DNA of 28,536 bases, from IMG/VR virus record IMGVR_UViG_3300042863_001259, positions 1 to 28,536 of that record, one strand, 5' to 3'. The stretch comes from a virus. A program made the translations under genes and the position numbers. Under the pieces are notes generated by a model. The model saw only the letters and a list, made by a program, of their open reading frames with translations, was not told the origin of the DNA and did no database searches. This document shows positions 1 through 4,680 of this stretch, piece by piece. Position 1 is the stretch's first letter; each line of letters opens with the position of its first letter.

Positions 1-1
1 T

Positions 2-241
2 CATTCACAAGCATACGATGATACGCTTTATATTGATCTTGATGTTGATGAAGATTTTATTGAAAAAGCAACTGCCATCTTGAATGGGCAGCCATATGAT
101 GAACGAGTTATTATTTCATTGGACCTTTCAAATGATGAATTGTTTGTATTGATGCAAATGGCTCACAAAGAAGATATTACGTTCAACCAGCTAATCGAAA
201 ATATTTTGTTAGCCGAACTAGAAAAATACGAAACTGCTTGA
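2..241 (+). CDS. C-terminal part of a hypothetical phage protein
   Basis: The reading frame is open from the window edge to TGA and gives 79 residues, so the N-terminus lies outside. The visible part is acidic at first (YIDLDVDEDF) and ends in a motif of the form SLDLSNDEL..LMQMAHKEDITFNQLIENIL. This Asp/Glu-rich end with a T-x-N-x-L-I/V-E helix recurs in small phage proteins of unknown function and looks like a helix-turn-helix or ribbon-helix-helix tail. No function can be assigned. A promoter for the next gene overlaps its stop codon. Confidence 0.7.
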   Translation, partial: HSQAYDDTLYIDLDVDEDFIEKATAILNGQPYDERVIISLDLSNDELFVLMQMAHKEDITFNQLIENILLAELEKYETA

Positions 242-266
242 CACTAACAAACGAATCAGCTAAGTT
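238..266 (+). promoter_or_regulatory. sigma70-like promoter, GAATC-spacer class
   Basis: TTGACA (238-243), a 17-nt spacer and TAAGTT (261-266). The spacer contains CGAATC, as in most strong promoters of this window. It would start transcription about 30 nt before the start codon at 307. Confidence 0.7.
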
Positions 267-306
267 ACCTACATACCAAACAAACAAACAATCTAAGGAA
301 TACAAA

Positions 307-810
307 ATGAACGGAATGGAAGCAAAATACACCGCTAAACATCTTGCTAAGATGATCAAGCATAACCGTAAAATTGCACAACGTGCATTCATGTTTTATG
401 ATAATCATATTAACAATTTTGATACCAATGCTCTTGACAAATTTGCAATTGCACGGCATGTCAGCAAGGAAACATATAAACTGTCACTTGAATTTCGTGC
501 GTTTATGATCCACAATGCATTTAAGAAAAATCGTGCATTTACTTCTGCCGAAGTAGAATTTCACAATCTTGGTGAAAATGCAGTTGCTGATCTGAAAAAT
601 GACAACGAGAAGTATGCTCAATACATGGATAAATTCCAAAAGCAACAAAAGGCAATCAATATTGTCAAACACACTATGCTTCAAACTGCAACTGAAATCG
701 TAGAATTCAGTGCATGGATCGCAGCAACCGCAACTCATGACGATAATATGGTTGAAGCTGTTCGTGAAGCTATGAAAAGTTCTCGTGCAAAAACCACGCA
801 AACTGTTTAA
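307..810 (+). CDS. hypothetical protein, mostly helical
   Basis: The 167-residue protein starts at ATG 307, chosen because AAGGA lies 7 nt upstream; the frame stays open further 5' but that part overlaps the promoter. It is rich in Lys, Ala, Asn and Phe and is predicted mainly helical by eye, with no Cys cluster, membrane segment or recognised catalytic motif. It is the first gene behind the promoter at 238. Unrecognised; an early-expressed small phage protein is the plain inference from the host-type promoter. Confidence 0.8.
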   Translation: MNGMEAKYTAKHLAKMIKHNRKIAQRAFMFYDNHINNFDTNALDKFAIARHVSKETYKLSLEFRAFMIHNAFKKNRAFTSAEVEFHNLGENAVADLKNDNEKYAQYMDKFQKQQKAINIVKHTMLQTATEIVEFSAWIAATATHDDNMVEAVREAMKSSRAKTTQTV

Positions 811-821
811 TAATATAAAAA

Positions 822-857
822 AGTTGTTACCATTTGATATTTTAAGTAGTAACAACT
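822..857 (-). terminator. hairpin, terminator-like on the minus strand
   Basis: AGTTGTTAC (822-830) pairs perfectly with GTAACAACT (849-857) across an 18-nt loop. On the minus strand the stem is followed by TTTTTT; on the plus strand it is followed by A-rich sequence, so as a plus-strand terminator it would be poor. No minus-strand gene in the window clearly needs it. Confidence 0.35.
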
Positions 858-897
858 AAATAAAATCCCTAAATAAACTACAAACTAAAAGAAACGC

Positions 898-926
898 TTG
901 ACAATACTAACCGAATCGGTTATAGT
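898..926 (+). promoter_or_regulatory. sigma70-like promoter, GAATC-spacer class
   Basis: TTGACA (898-903), 17-nt spacer with CCGAATCGG, then TATAGT (921-926). First of two promoters in tandem ahead of the tRNA region. Confidence 0.75.
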
Positions 927-996
927 TTAAGCATCGAAAAGCAAAGAAGAAATTCAGAGTTGTCCAAAAAAACGTTGAGAATGATGAAAAAAGTTC

Positions 997-1025
997 TTGA
1001 CAAACAAAACGAATCGTAGTAAGAT
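997..1025 (+). promoter_or_regulatory. sigma70-like promoter, GAATC-spacer class
   Basis: TTGACA (997-1002), 17-nt spacer with ACGAATCG, then TAAGAT (1020-1025). A boxA-like site begins about 19 nt after the -10 box, as in rRNA leaders. Confidence 0.75.
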
Positions 1026-1043
1026 ACGAACATAAGATAAAAA

Positions 1044-1059
1044 CGCTCTTTGAAAATTT
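1044..1059 (+). promoter_or_regulatory. boxA-like antitermination site
   Basis: CGCTCTTTGAAAATTT closely resembles bacterial rrn boxA (TGCTCTTTA-A), the RNA bound by NusB/NusE. It lies right behind a promoter and ahead of a long untranslated tRNA region, the setting in which antitermination is needed. The same core recurs at 2130, 9297 and 21219. Confidence 0.65.
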
Positions 1060-1063
1060 GGTT

Positions 1064-1114
1064 AAGCCCTACGTGAATGCTCCGAAAGGAACGCTGAAAC
1101 GGCGATGGGCTTTT
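1064..1114 (+). ncRNA. closed stem RNA with CCGAAAGG hairpin
   Basis: AAGCCC (1064-1069) pairs with GGGCTT (1107-1112) and is followed by TTTT-less A/T sequence after a short T run. Inside are a TCC-GAAA-GGA hairpin and the purine-rich TGAAACGGCGA. The position just after boxA suggests an attenuator or a stable leader RNA. A similar CCGAAAGG...TGAAAC core occurs at 23050-23065. Function unknown. Confidence 0.4.
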
Positions 1115-1122
1115 ATAATAGA

Positions 1123-1342
1123 TAGCCACACAGTTGTAATGACTGTGAGATACGATTTATCGTATCGTTGGCTAATCTGTTTTCATCTGTGTGTGGTAAA
1201 AATTGGTGTTTAGCCAAATCCTACTTAACGTGGAATAGCCTGTTCGTTTATGAATAAACGAGTTAAGGCACAGATGAAAACAGATTACTAGCGTAGGGCG
1301 ATAAACCTGTAAACCGCAAGAATTTGATAGAGTAATCTATCA
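1123..1342 (+). ncRNA. large structured non-coding RNA region
   Basis: No credible gene lies here; base pairing is extensive. TAGCCA (1123-1128)/TGGCTA (1169-1174) encloses hairpins CACAGT/ACTGTG and GATACGA/TCGTATC. Next, AATCTGTTTTCATCTGTG (1174-1191) pairs perfectly over 18 bp with CACAGATGAAAACAGATT (1269-1286), enclosing CTTAAC/GTTAAG and a CGTTTAT/ATAAACG hairpin. A last hairpin, TGATAGA/TCTATCA (1325-1342), has a GTAA loop. This looks like one or two stable RNAs comparable to the unassigned stable RNAs of T4 tRNA clusters; no homolog is recognised. Confidence 0.5.
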
Positions 1343-1352
1343 CAAAAGTTAA

Positions 1353-1415
1353 GGATCAGTTCCGCAAAGTTATAAAAATTCAATTTTGGTTTGAAAAACA
1401 AATGATCCTGTAATA
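1353..1415 (+). ncRNA. GGATCA/TGATCC RNA element, copy A
   Basis: GGATCA (1353-1358) is followed by GTTCCGCAAA, an A/T-rich interior, then the complementary TGATCC (1403-1408) and TGTAATA. The same layout (stem, N-TT-N-C-N-GCAA, interior, complementary stem, N-GTAA) recurs at 1809, 1871, 2387, 3398 and 10647, with compensatory base changes in the stem. This copy contains no tRNA. It directly precedes tRNA-Asn. Role unknown; a processing signal is one guess. Confidence 0.5.
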
Positions 1416-1426
1416 TAACATTTTGC

Positions 1427-1500
1427 TCTGGCGTAGCACAGTTGGTAGTTGCGTCAGATTGTTAATCTGAATGTCGTTGGTTCGACCCCAACCGCCAGAG
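1427..1500 (+). tRNA. tRNA-Asn(GTT)
   Basis: Acceptor TCTGGCG/CGCCAGA, D-arm with GCAC..TTGC, anticodon stem TCAGA/TCTGA around TTGTTAA, T-arm GTTGG-TTCGACC-CCAAC, discriminator G as usual for Asn. CCA is not encoded: CAA follows. The flanks extend the acceptor pairing by 10 bp (AACATTTTGC before, GCAAAATGTT after), which is unusual and would matter for 5' and 3' processing. Confidence 0.93.
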
Positions 1501-1519
1501 CAAAATGTTATAAAAAATT

Positions 1520-1593
1520 GTTCATATCTCGGTATGAACACGGGCGGGGGATAACAACGGCAGCGTAGTGCAAACTATGACGGTTGCCCCTGC
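1520..1593 (+). ncRNA. two-hairpin structured RNA
   Basis: A perfect hairpin GTTCATA/TATGAAC (1520-1539) is followed by a longer imperfect one: GCGGGGG (1544-1550)/CCCCTGC (1587-1593), CAAC/GTTG, then CGTAG/CTATG with loop TGCAAA. The GC-rich stems stand out against the local AT content. The loop resembles a Cys anticodon (GCA) but there is no T-arm, so it is not called a tRNA. Confidence 0.45.
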
Positions 1594-1605
1594 TATTAAA
1601 TAGAA

Positions 1606-1713
1606 GTGATTAGTAGTTGTATCGGTTCCATAGTAGCACTATGGTCTAGGTTCGAATCCTAGCATAATGAAAATTACTTTTCCACCATTTTTATTATGAA
1701 CCAAAAATGGTGG
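1606..1713 (+). tRNA. aberrant tRNA-like sequence (T-arm present)
   Basis: A consensus T-arm CTAGG-TTCGAAT-CCTAG (1646-1662) is preceded by an anticodon-like hairpin CCATA-GTAGCAC-TATGG. The 3' acceptor strand CATAATG can pair with TATTATG downstream (1692-1698), which is followed by a D-arm-like CCA..TGG; this would be a permuted order. However, the same stretch forms a perfect 11-bp hairpin CCACCATTTTT/AAAAATGGTGG (1682-1713). Either a decayed or permuted tRNA, or a remnant next to a hairpin. The isotype cannot be assigned. Confidence 0.35.
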
Positions 1714-1720
1714 GCAAATT

Positions 1721-1795
1721 GCGGGTATGGTATATTGATTGTTGCCTTAGCCTTCCAAGCTAATGAAGTGGGTTTGATTCCCACTACCCGCTCCA
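1721..1795 (+). tRNA. tRNA-Gly(TCC)
   Basis: Acceptor GCGGGTA/TACCCGC, anticodon stem TTAGC/GCTAA around CTTCCAA, T-arm GTGGG-TTTGATT-CCCAC, discriminator T and encoded CCA. Similar to bacterial glyT. Conventional in every arm. Confidence 0.93.
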
Positions 1796-1808
1796 ATTAA
1801 AAATTCTA

Positions 1809-1866
1809 AGAATAATTTCAGCAACATTAATGTTCGCAAATACAAACAAAATTATTCTGTGTAATA
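1809..1866 (+). ncRNA. GGATCA-type RNA element, copy B
   Basis: AGAATAA (1809-1815) then TTTCAGCAAC, interior with palindromic AACATTAATGTT, then TTATTCT (1852-1858) and GTGTAATA. The closing stem differs in sequence from copy A but stays fully paired, which supports the fold. An outer CTAAG/CTTAG pair overlaps copy C. No tRNA inside. Confidence 0.45.
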
Positions 1867-1870
1867 CTTA

Positions 1871-1931
1871 GGATCAGTTCCGCAAATCTTAAATTTTTTA
1901 TTTGAAAAAACCAAGATGATCCTGTAAAATA
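1871..1931 (+). ncRNA. GGATCA/TGATCC RNA element, copy C
   Basis: GGATCA (1871-1876), GTTCCGCAAA, interior containing a TTTTTT/AAAAAA hairpin, TGATCC (1917-1922), TGTAAAATA. Near-identical to copy A in the conserved parts and variable in the interior. It ends just ahead of a promoter. Confidence 0.5.
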
Positions 1932-1935
1932 CCTC

Positions 1936-1964
1936 TTGACACTAACTTCAATATGAGTTAGTAT
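1936..1964 (+). promoter_or_regulatory. sigma70-like promoter with spacer dyad
   Basis: TTGACA (1936-1941), 17-nt spacer, TAGTAT (1959-1964). ACTAAC and GTTAGT form an inverted repeat across the spacer and -10 box, a possible operator. It serves tRNA-Met at 1994. Confidence 0.65.
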
Positions 1965-1993
1965 GATAATACGAAAACAAGAACATTCTTTGT

Positions 1994-2070
1994 AGACCTT
2001 TATCATAATTGGTGAATGAACAATCCTCATAAGATTGAATATTTCGGTTCAAGTCCGAAAGGGTCTACCA
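1994..2070 (+). tRNA. tRNA with CAT anticodon (Met or Ile2)
   Basis: Acceptor AGACCTT/AGGGTCT, D-stem TCAT/ATGA, anticodon stem CAATC/GATTG around CTCATAA, T-arm TTCGG-TTCAAGT-CCGAA, discriminator A, encoded CCA. Which of elongator Met or lysidine-modified Ile it is cannot be read from the sequence alone. Confidence 0.9.
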
Positions 2071-2079
2071 AAAATGTTC

Positions 2080-2108
2080 TTGACAGCACTAAGCGAATCA
2101 AGTATAAC
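2080..2108 (+). promoter_or_regulatory. sigma70-like promoter, GAATC-spacer class
   Basis: TTGACA (2080-2085), 17-nt spacer with GCGAATC, TATAAC (2103-2108). A boxA-like site follows at 2130. Confidence 0.75.
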
Positions 2109-2129
2109 TAGCTTAACGAAACGAACTAT

Positions 2130-2145
2130 CGCTCTTTGACAATAT
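2130..2145 (+). promoter_or_regulatory. boxA-like antitermination site
   Basis: CGCTCTTTGACAATAT, 22 nt behind a -10 box and 16 nt ahead of a tRNA. Same core as at 1044, 9297 and 21219. Confidence 0.65.
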
Positions 2146-2160
2146 AGAAATAAAACTTTT

Positions 2161-2237
2161 GGGAGATTGGTGTAAATGGTTTAACACGCAGGTCTCATAA
2201 ACCTGAATTTAGGGTTCGACTCCCTGATCTCCTACCA
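2161..2237 (+). tRNA. tRNA with CAT anticodon (Met or Ile2)
   Basis: Acceptor GGGAGAT/ATCTCCT, D-stem GTGT/ACAC, anticodon stem CAGGT/ACCTG around CTCATAA, T-arm TAGGG-TTCGACT-CCCTG, discriminator A, encoded CCA. Second CAT tRNA, different in body sequence from that at 1994. Confidence 0.9.
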
Positions 2238-2253
2238 AACTACAAACTAAAAT

Positions 2254-2331
2254 GGCAGGGTGCCAGAGTGGCCTAATGGTGCGGATTGCAAATCCGTTGT
2301 TTCGGGGGTTCGAATCCCTCCCCTGCCTCCA
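2254..2331 (+). tRNA. tRNA-Cys(GCA)
   Basis: Acceptor GGCAGGG/CCCTGCC, anticodon stem GCGGA/TCCGT around TTGCAAA, T-arm GGGGG-TTCGAAT-CCCTC, discriminator T as usual for Cys, encoded CCA. Confidence 0.92.
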
Positions 2332-2386
2332 TAATACTATAATATTTTATAAGACTAACTGTTAGTTATTCTCATTAAATGTTATA

Positions 2387-2455
2387 AGGATGATTTCAGC
2401 AAATCAATGCACTTGACTTGTAATCAAAAAAGCAACCAATCATCCTGATATAATA
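2387..2455 (+). ncRNA. GGATCA-type RNA element, copy D
   Basis: AGGATGA (2387-2393), TTTCAGCAAA, an interior with TTGA-CTTGTAA-TCAA, then TCATCCT (2440-2446) and GATATAATA. The interior hairpin has the exact loop of a Thr(TGT) anticodon arm, yet no other tRNA arm is present. The closing stem again differs from the other copies but remains paired. It ends immediately before tRNA-Arg. Confidence 0.45.
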
Positions 2456-2456
2456 C

Positions 2457-2533
2457 GGCTCCATAGCTCAGTTGGATAGAGCAAGAGATTTCTAATCTCT
2501 GGGTCGGGCGTTCAAGTCGCTCTGGGGCCACCA
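2457..2533 (+). tRNA. tRNA-Arg(TCT)
   Basis: Acceptor GGCTCCA/TGGGGCC, anticodon stem AGAGA/TCTCT around TTTCTAA, T-arm starting GGGCG-TTCAAGT, discriminator A, encoded CCA. Reads AGA, a common codon in this AT-rich genome. Confidence 0.92.
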
Positions 2534-2562
2534 TTTCTTATAAAGATTAGGTTACTAACGAT

Positions 2563-2646
2563 GGCCGTATGGTGAAATTGGTAAACACATCAGACTTAAA
2601 ATCTGACGCTTTATGCTTCCCGGTTCAAGTCCGGGTACGGCTACCA
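2563..2646 (+). tRNA. tRNA-Leu(TAA)
   Basis: Acceptor GGCCGTA/TACGGCT, anticodon stem TCAGA/TCTGA around CTTAAAA, long variable arm typical of Leu, T-arm CCCGG-TTCAAGT-CCGGG, discriminator A, encoded CCA. Confidence 0.92.
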
Positions 2647-2665
2647 TTAAAACAAAGAATGAAAT

Positions 2666-3193
2666 ATGAATGAAAATTGGAAAAAAGTTATAGGATATGA
2701 AGATTTATTTCTTATAAGTGATCATGGAAATTTGTTTTCTTTACGAACAAATAAGATTTTGACATCTTCTATATCAAAAACAGGATATGTTCTAATATCC
2801 ACTAAAATAGGTGGAAGGAATGGAACAAATAAATGTTTTAGACTTCATAGAGAAGTAGCAAAATGTTTTGTAGAAAATGTTAACAATTTTATAGAAGTAA
2901 ATCATATTGATGGAAATAAAATAAATAATCATTATTCGAATTTAGAATGGGTTACACCAAAAGAAAATATGCAACACGCATTACGCAATGGTCTAATGGA
3001 ACATAATATAGTTTCAAAAAAGAAAGCATCCTATAATAGTAGAGCATTATTAGAAGAAGATGTAGAATATATTAGAAAAAATTATATCAAGAGTGATAAA
3101 AATTTTGGAAGTAGGGCACTTGGTAGAAAATATGGTGTTGATAAAAATAGAATATTAGAAATAGTAAAATTTATAACTTATAAATATTTTTAA
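2666..3193 (+). CDS. HNH homing endonuclease (NUMOD4-HNH)
   Basis: The 175-residue protein opens with a NUMOD4-type segment (W-K-x-V-I-G-Y-E-D-L-F-L-I-S-D-H-G, residues 5-20), followed by an HNH core: R-L-H-R-x-V-A at about 60, then V-N-H-I-D-G-N-K-x-N-N near 79-89 and N-L-E-W-V-T near 92-97. A basic C-terminus probably binds DNA. Free-standing enzymes of this family cut a neighbouring target and copy their own gene into it. It lies between tRNA-Leu and a small gene, a typical site in phage tRNA clusters. Codon use is more AT-rich than in neighbouring genes, consistent with transfer. Confidence 0.88.
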   Translation: MNENWKKVIGYEDLFLISDHGNLFSLRTNKILTSSISKTGYVLISTKIGGRNGTNKCFRLHREVAKCFVENVNNFIEVNHIDGNKINNHYSNLEWVTPKENMQHALRNGLMEHNIVSKKKASYNSRALLEEDVEYIRKNYIKSDKNFGSRALGRKYGVDKNRILEIVKFITYKYF

Positions 3194-3208
3194 AAGAAGG
3201 GAAATACT

Positions 3209-3388
3209 ATGGCTTACCGCAAGATTACAGTAGACGAAAAAGAATACGAATATGTTATTGGTAAAACTCACGTCAAAGTAAAAGGCGTTGGTGCATGGGA
3301 TAAGTCAGAAGTAGGTTATGTTATTGATGATTATGAAGTGCGTGTTCAACCTTCTCATGTTGCAGAAAAAATTAGACAAACAGTATAA
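3209..3388 (+). CDS. small conserved-type hypothetical protein
   Basis: ATG follows AAGGGAAATACT. The 59-residue product (starts MAYRKITVDEKEYEYVIG) has alternating charged and aromatic residues and a V-K-V-K-G-V-G segment, so a small beta-rich fold is likely. This pattern is seen in small phage proteins of unknown function. It stands between the HNH endonuclease and the permuted tRNA. Confidence 0.75.
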   Translation: MAYRKITVDEKEYEYVIGKTHVKVKGVGAWDKSEVGYVIDDYEVRVQPSHVAEKIRQTV

Positions 3389-3397
3389 TAGAATTTT

Positions 3398-3527
3398 GGA
3401 TCATTACAGCAACAATTAATTGCATTCCAAGCCGTGAACAGAGGTTCGATTCCTCTACTGCCCACCATAATTATTATGGGCAGTTCGTCTAGTGGTAGGA
3501 CGCCGTATAAAAGTTGATCCAGTAAAC
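3398..3527 (+). tRNA. circularly permuted tRNA, Gly(TCC)-like, in RNA element F
   Basis: The 3' half comes first: an anticodon-like loop ATTCCAA (about 3424-3430), variable GAAC, T-arm AGAGG-TTCGATT-CCTCT (3440-3456), acceptor strand ACTGCCC (3457-3463), A and CCA (3464-3467). After a 10-nt linker comes the 5' half: acceptor GGGCAGT (3478-3484) and a D-arm GTCT-AGTGGT-AGGAC. The acceptor strands pair perfectly over 7 bp, so both halves belong together. The unit is enclosed by GGATCA-TTACAGCAA (3398-3412) and TGATCC-AGTAAAC (3515-3527). Gly(TCC) rests on the loop; the anticodon stem has a mismatch, so isotype is uncertain. A pseudogene cannot be excluded. Confidence 0.7.
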
Positions 3528-3533
3528 GAATTA

Positions 3534-3668
3534 AGATTGTATACAGCCAAACTATAAAACTTAGCACAGGCTATCAACGTCCGGTTATGGAATACTTCGG
3601 TATTGGTGTAATCTACGATGCCACACCAGTTTTCGATTTTCTGGTTAAAAAAGTAGAAAATACAATCT
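3534..3668 (+). ncRNA. structured RNA region, possible
   Basis: AGATTGTAT (3534-3542) pairs with ATACAATCT (3660-3668), enclosing AGCC/GGCT, AATAC-TTCG-GTATT and ACCAG/CTGGT hairpins. It overlaps a possible small reading frame, so the pairing may be fortuitous. Confidence 0.35.
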
Positions 3669-3709
3669 GTCTTAACTTAGTCCTACAGAAAGGGATACTA
3701 TGGAATTAA
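3587..3709 (+). CDS. possible small or truncated ORF
   Basis: ATG to TAA gives 40 residues (MEYFGIGVIYDATPVFDF...). The frame is open upstream to 3518, right after the permuted-tRNA element, and that part also reads like protein (IKLSTGYQRPV). There is no clear ribosome-binding site, and the end overlaps the next gene by 10 nt. It may be the 3' remnant of a gene broken by insertion of the upstream element. Weakly supported. Confidence 0.3.
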   Translation: MEYFGIGVIYDATPVFDFLVKKVENTICLNLVLQKGILWN

Positions 3710-3885
3710 TATTAATATTTGCTGTTATTTTTGCAATAATTGGTGCAATAATGGCAGAGTCACGTGGTCGTAATAAAATTGGTTGGGCACTTGGTGGGTT
3801 TTTATTTGGAGTTTTTGCAATACTTATCTTAGCAGTTGTTGGAAAAACCAATGAAAAACTTTTGGAAGAAAAAGGTATTATGTGA
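3700..3885 (+). CDS. small membrane protein
   Basis: The 61-residue product has two hydrophobic segments (about residues 2-18 and 29-47) separated by a charged turn ESRGRNKIG, giving a helical hairpin in the inner membrane with a charged C-terminal tail. AAAGGG lies upstream of the ATG. Such proteins in phages sometimes act in superinfection exclusion or lysis timing, but nothing here shows which. Confidence 0.75.
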   Translation: MELILIFAVIFAIIGAIMAESRGRNKIGWALGGFLFGVFAILILAVVGKTNEKLLEEKGIM

Positions 3886-3903
3886 AAACATAAATACTTT
3901 TAT

Positions 3904-4027
3904 GCCCTTATAGCTCAGTTGGTAGAGCACCTGATTTGAAAATACACGAGAAATATTTAACGATAAGTTCACAAGGTGTATTTCCATAATCAGGGGGTCC
4001 GGCGTTCAAGTCGTCGTGGGGGCACCA
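3904..4027 (+). tRNA. tRNA-Phe-like gene with ~50-nt anticodon-loop insertion
   Basis: Acceptor GCCCTTA/TGGGGGC, D-stem GCTC/GAGC, anticodon stem CCTGA (3930-3934)/TCAGG (3990-3994), T-arm CGGCG-TTCAAGT-CGTCG, A and CCA are all conventional and match bacterial Phe tRNA. The anticodon loop, however, is 55 nt instead of 7. It begins TTTGAAAA, containing the Phe anticodon GAA, and holds an internal stem AAATACAC/GTGTATTT. It is far too short for a group I or II intron. Without removal of the insert it could not work. A normal Phe tRNA exists at 23897. Confidence 0.75.
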
Positions 4028-4043
4028 TATATAAGCACACTAG

Positions 4044-4121
4044 ATTAATAATATGTCGTCAACGATTATTAATTGAATAGACCAATATAACCCAATCAAA
4101 GGTAGTTGACGACTTTTGATT
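4044..4121 (+). ncRNA. paired hairpins with complementary 9-nt loops
   Basis: Hairpin 1 is ATTAATAAT (4044-4052)/ATTATTAAT (4065-4073). Hairpin 2 is AATCAAA (4094-4100)/TTTGATT (4115-4121). Their loops carry GTCGTCAAC (4055-4063) and GTTGACGAC (4105-4113), perfect complements. They could form a kissing complex, or the 9-bp pairing could exclude both hairpins as a switch. Confidence 0.5.
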
Positions 4122-4222
4122 AATGTGATCGGAGTGGTATCTGATAGATGTAGGATTGGTTCACCTACCTTGGCCTTGGTCATGTAGCATAAGTGGTCTA
4201 GTGTGTTTTTATATGGTTTTAT
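4122..4222 (+). other. untranslated stretch with tRNA-like fragments
   Basis: No gene is seen. CTTGGCC (4169-4175) can pair with GGTCATG (4178-4184) with one mismatch, and the latter is followed by TA and a D-arm-like GCAT..GTGT; a GTAGG/CCTAC hairpin precedes. That would be a permuted order, but the T-loop consensus is absent, so this is at most a decayed tRNA. Confidence 0.25.
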
Positions 4223-4295
4223 TGGGGATTAGCCAAGTTGGTAAGGCATCAGGCTTTGGTCCTGACACACGGAGGTTCGATTCCTCCATCCCCAG
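4223..4295 (+). tRNA. tRNA-Gln(TTG)
   Basis: Acceptor TGGGGAT/ATCCCCA, anticodon stem TCAGG/CCTGA around CTTTGGT, T-arm GGAGG-TTCGATT-CCTCC, discriminator G as usual for Gln. Only CA, not CCA, follows, so the end must be completed by nucleotidyltransferase. Confidence 0.92.
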
Positions 4296-4413
4296 CATAG
4301 AGTTCACGTTTTATATAAATAGTAATGTCAATAAAACTATGGATATGAAACGTGAACTACATAATATAAAGTTTTATTATAATAGACTTTATTATTGAGA
4401 GAGCAGACAAGTA

Positions 4414-4516
4414 GTGTAAGTTGTAAGCGGATGCATAGCCCCCTTTCGCGGGGCAGGGACAGTTCGACTCTGTAACACAAAAGTTGGGATCAAACATTGG
4501 TTGCAAACAATGTCCC
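4414..4516 (+). ncRNA. degenerate tRNA-like RNA and adjoining hairpin
   Basis: GCCCC-CTTTCGC-GGGGC (4438-4454) has the geometry of a Glu(TTC) anticodon arm and is followed by a T-arm-like ACAG-TTCGACT-CTGT (4459-4473). The acceptor strands GTGTAAG and GTAACAC pair poorly and share bases with the T-stem. A second hairpin, ACATTG/CAATGT (4494-4513), lies in a GGG..CCC pair. Probably a decayed tRNA plus a small RNA; a sound tRNA-Glu(TTC) exists at 23107. Confidence 0.4.
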
Positions 4517-4567
4517 CGAATAGGAGTAATTACCCTATAGAGTTCTTTCAATAATAAAGTCTATAAT

Positions 4568-4643
4568 AGGGGTATAGCTCAGTTGGTAGAGCGACGGTCT
4601 CCAAAACCGTAGGTCGCGGGTTCAAGCCCTGCTGCCCCTGCCA
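4568..4643 (+). tRNA. tRNA-Trp(CCA)
   Basis: Acceptor AGGGGTA/TGCCCCT, D-stem GCTC/GAGC, anticodon stem ACGGT/ACCGT around CTCCAAA, T-arm CGCGG-TTCAAGC-CCTGC, discriminator G as usual for Trp, encoded CCA. Confidence 0.93.
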
Positions 4644-4651
4644 AATATTTT

Positions 4652-4659
4652 TATAAATA
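4652..4659 (+). promoter_or_regulatory. T4-type late promoter
   Basis: TATAAATA, the T4 late consensus, lies 21 nt before the start codon at 4681 with no -35 box. Recognised in T4 by the gp55 sigma factor; assumed similar here. Confidence 0.55.
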
Positions 4660-4680
4660 TAACTATAGTTGGAGATAGTT

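Noticed and set aside
3534-3709. Self-contained enzyme gene behind the permuted tRNA
   Set aside because: Only a 40-63-codon open frame without ribosome-binding site; kept only as a weak ORF or remnant.
3904-4027. Group I or group II intron in tRNA-Phe
   Set aside because: The insert is about 50 nt and lacks the conserved core helices; the smallest known self-splicing introns are much longer.
4156-4398. 80-codon plus-strand reading frame across tRNA-Gln
   Set aside because: It runs through a well-formed tRNA and has no ribosome-binding site; a chance frame.
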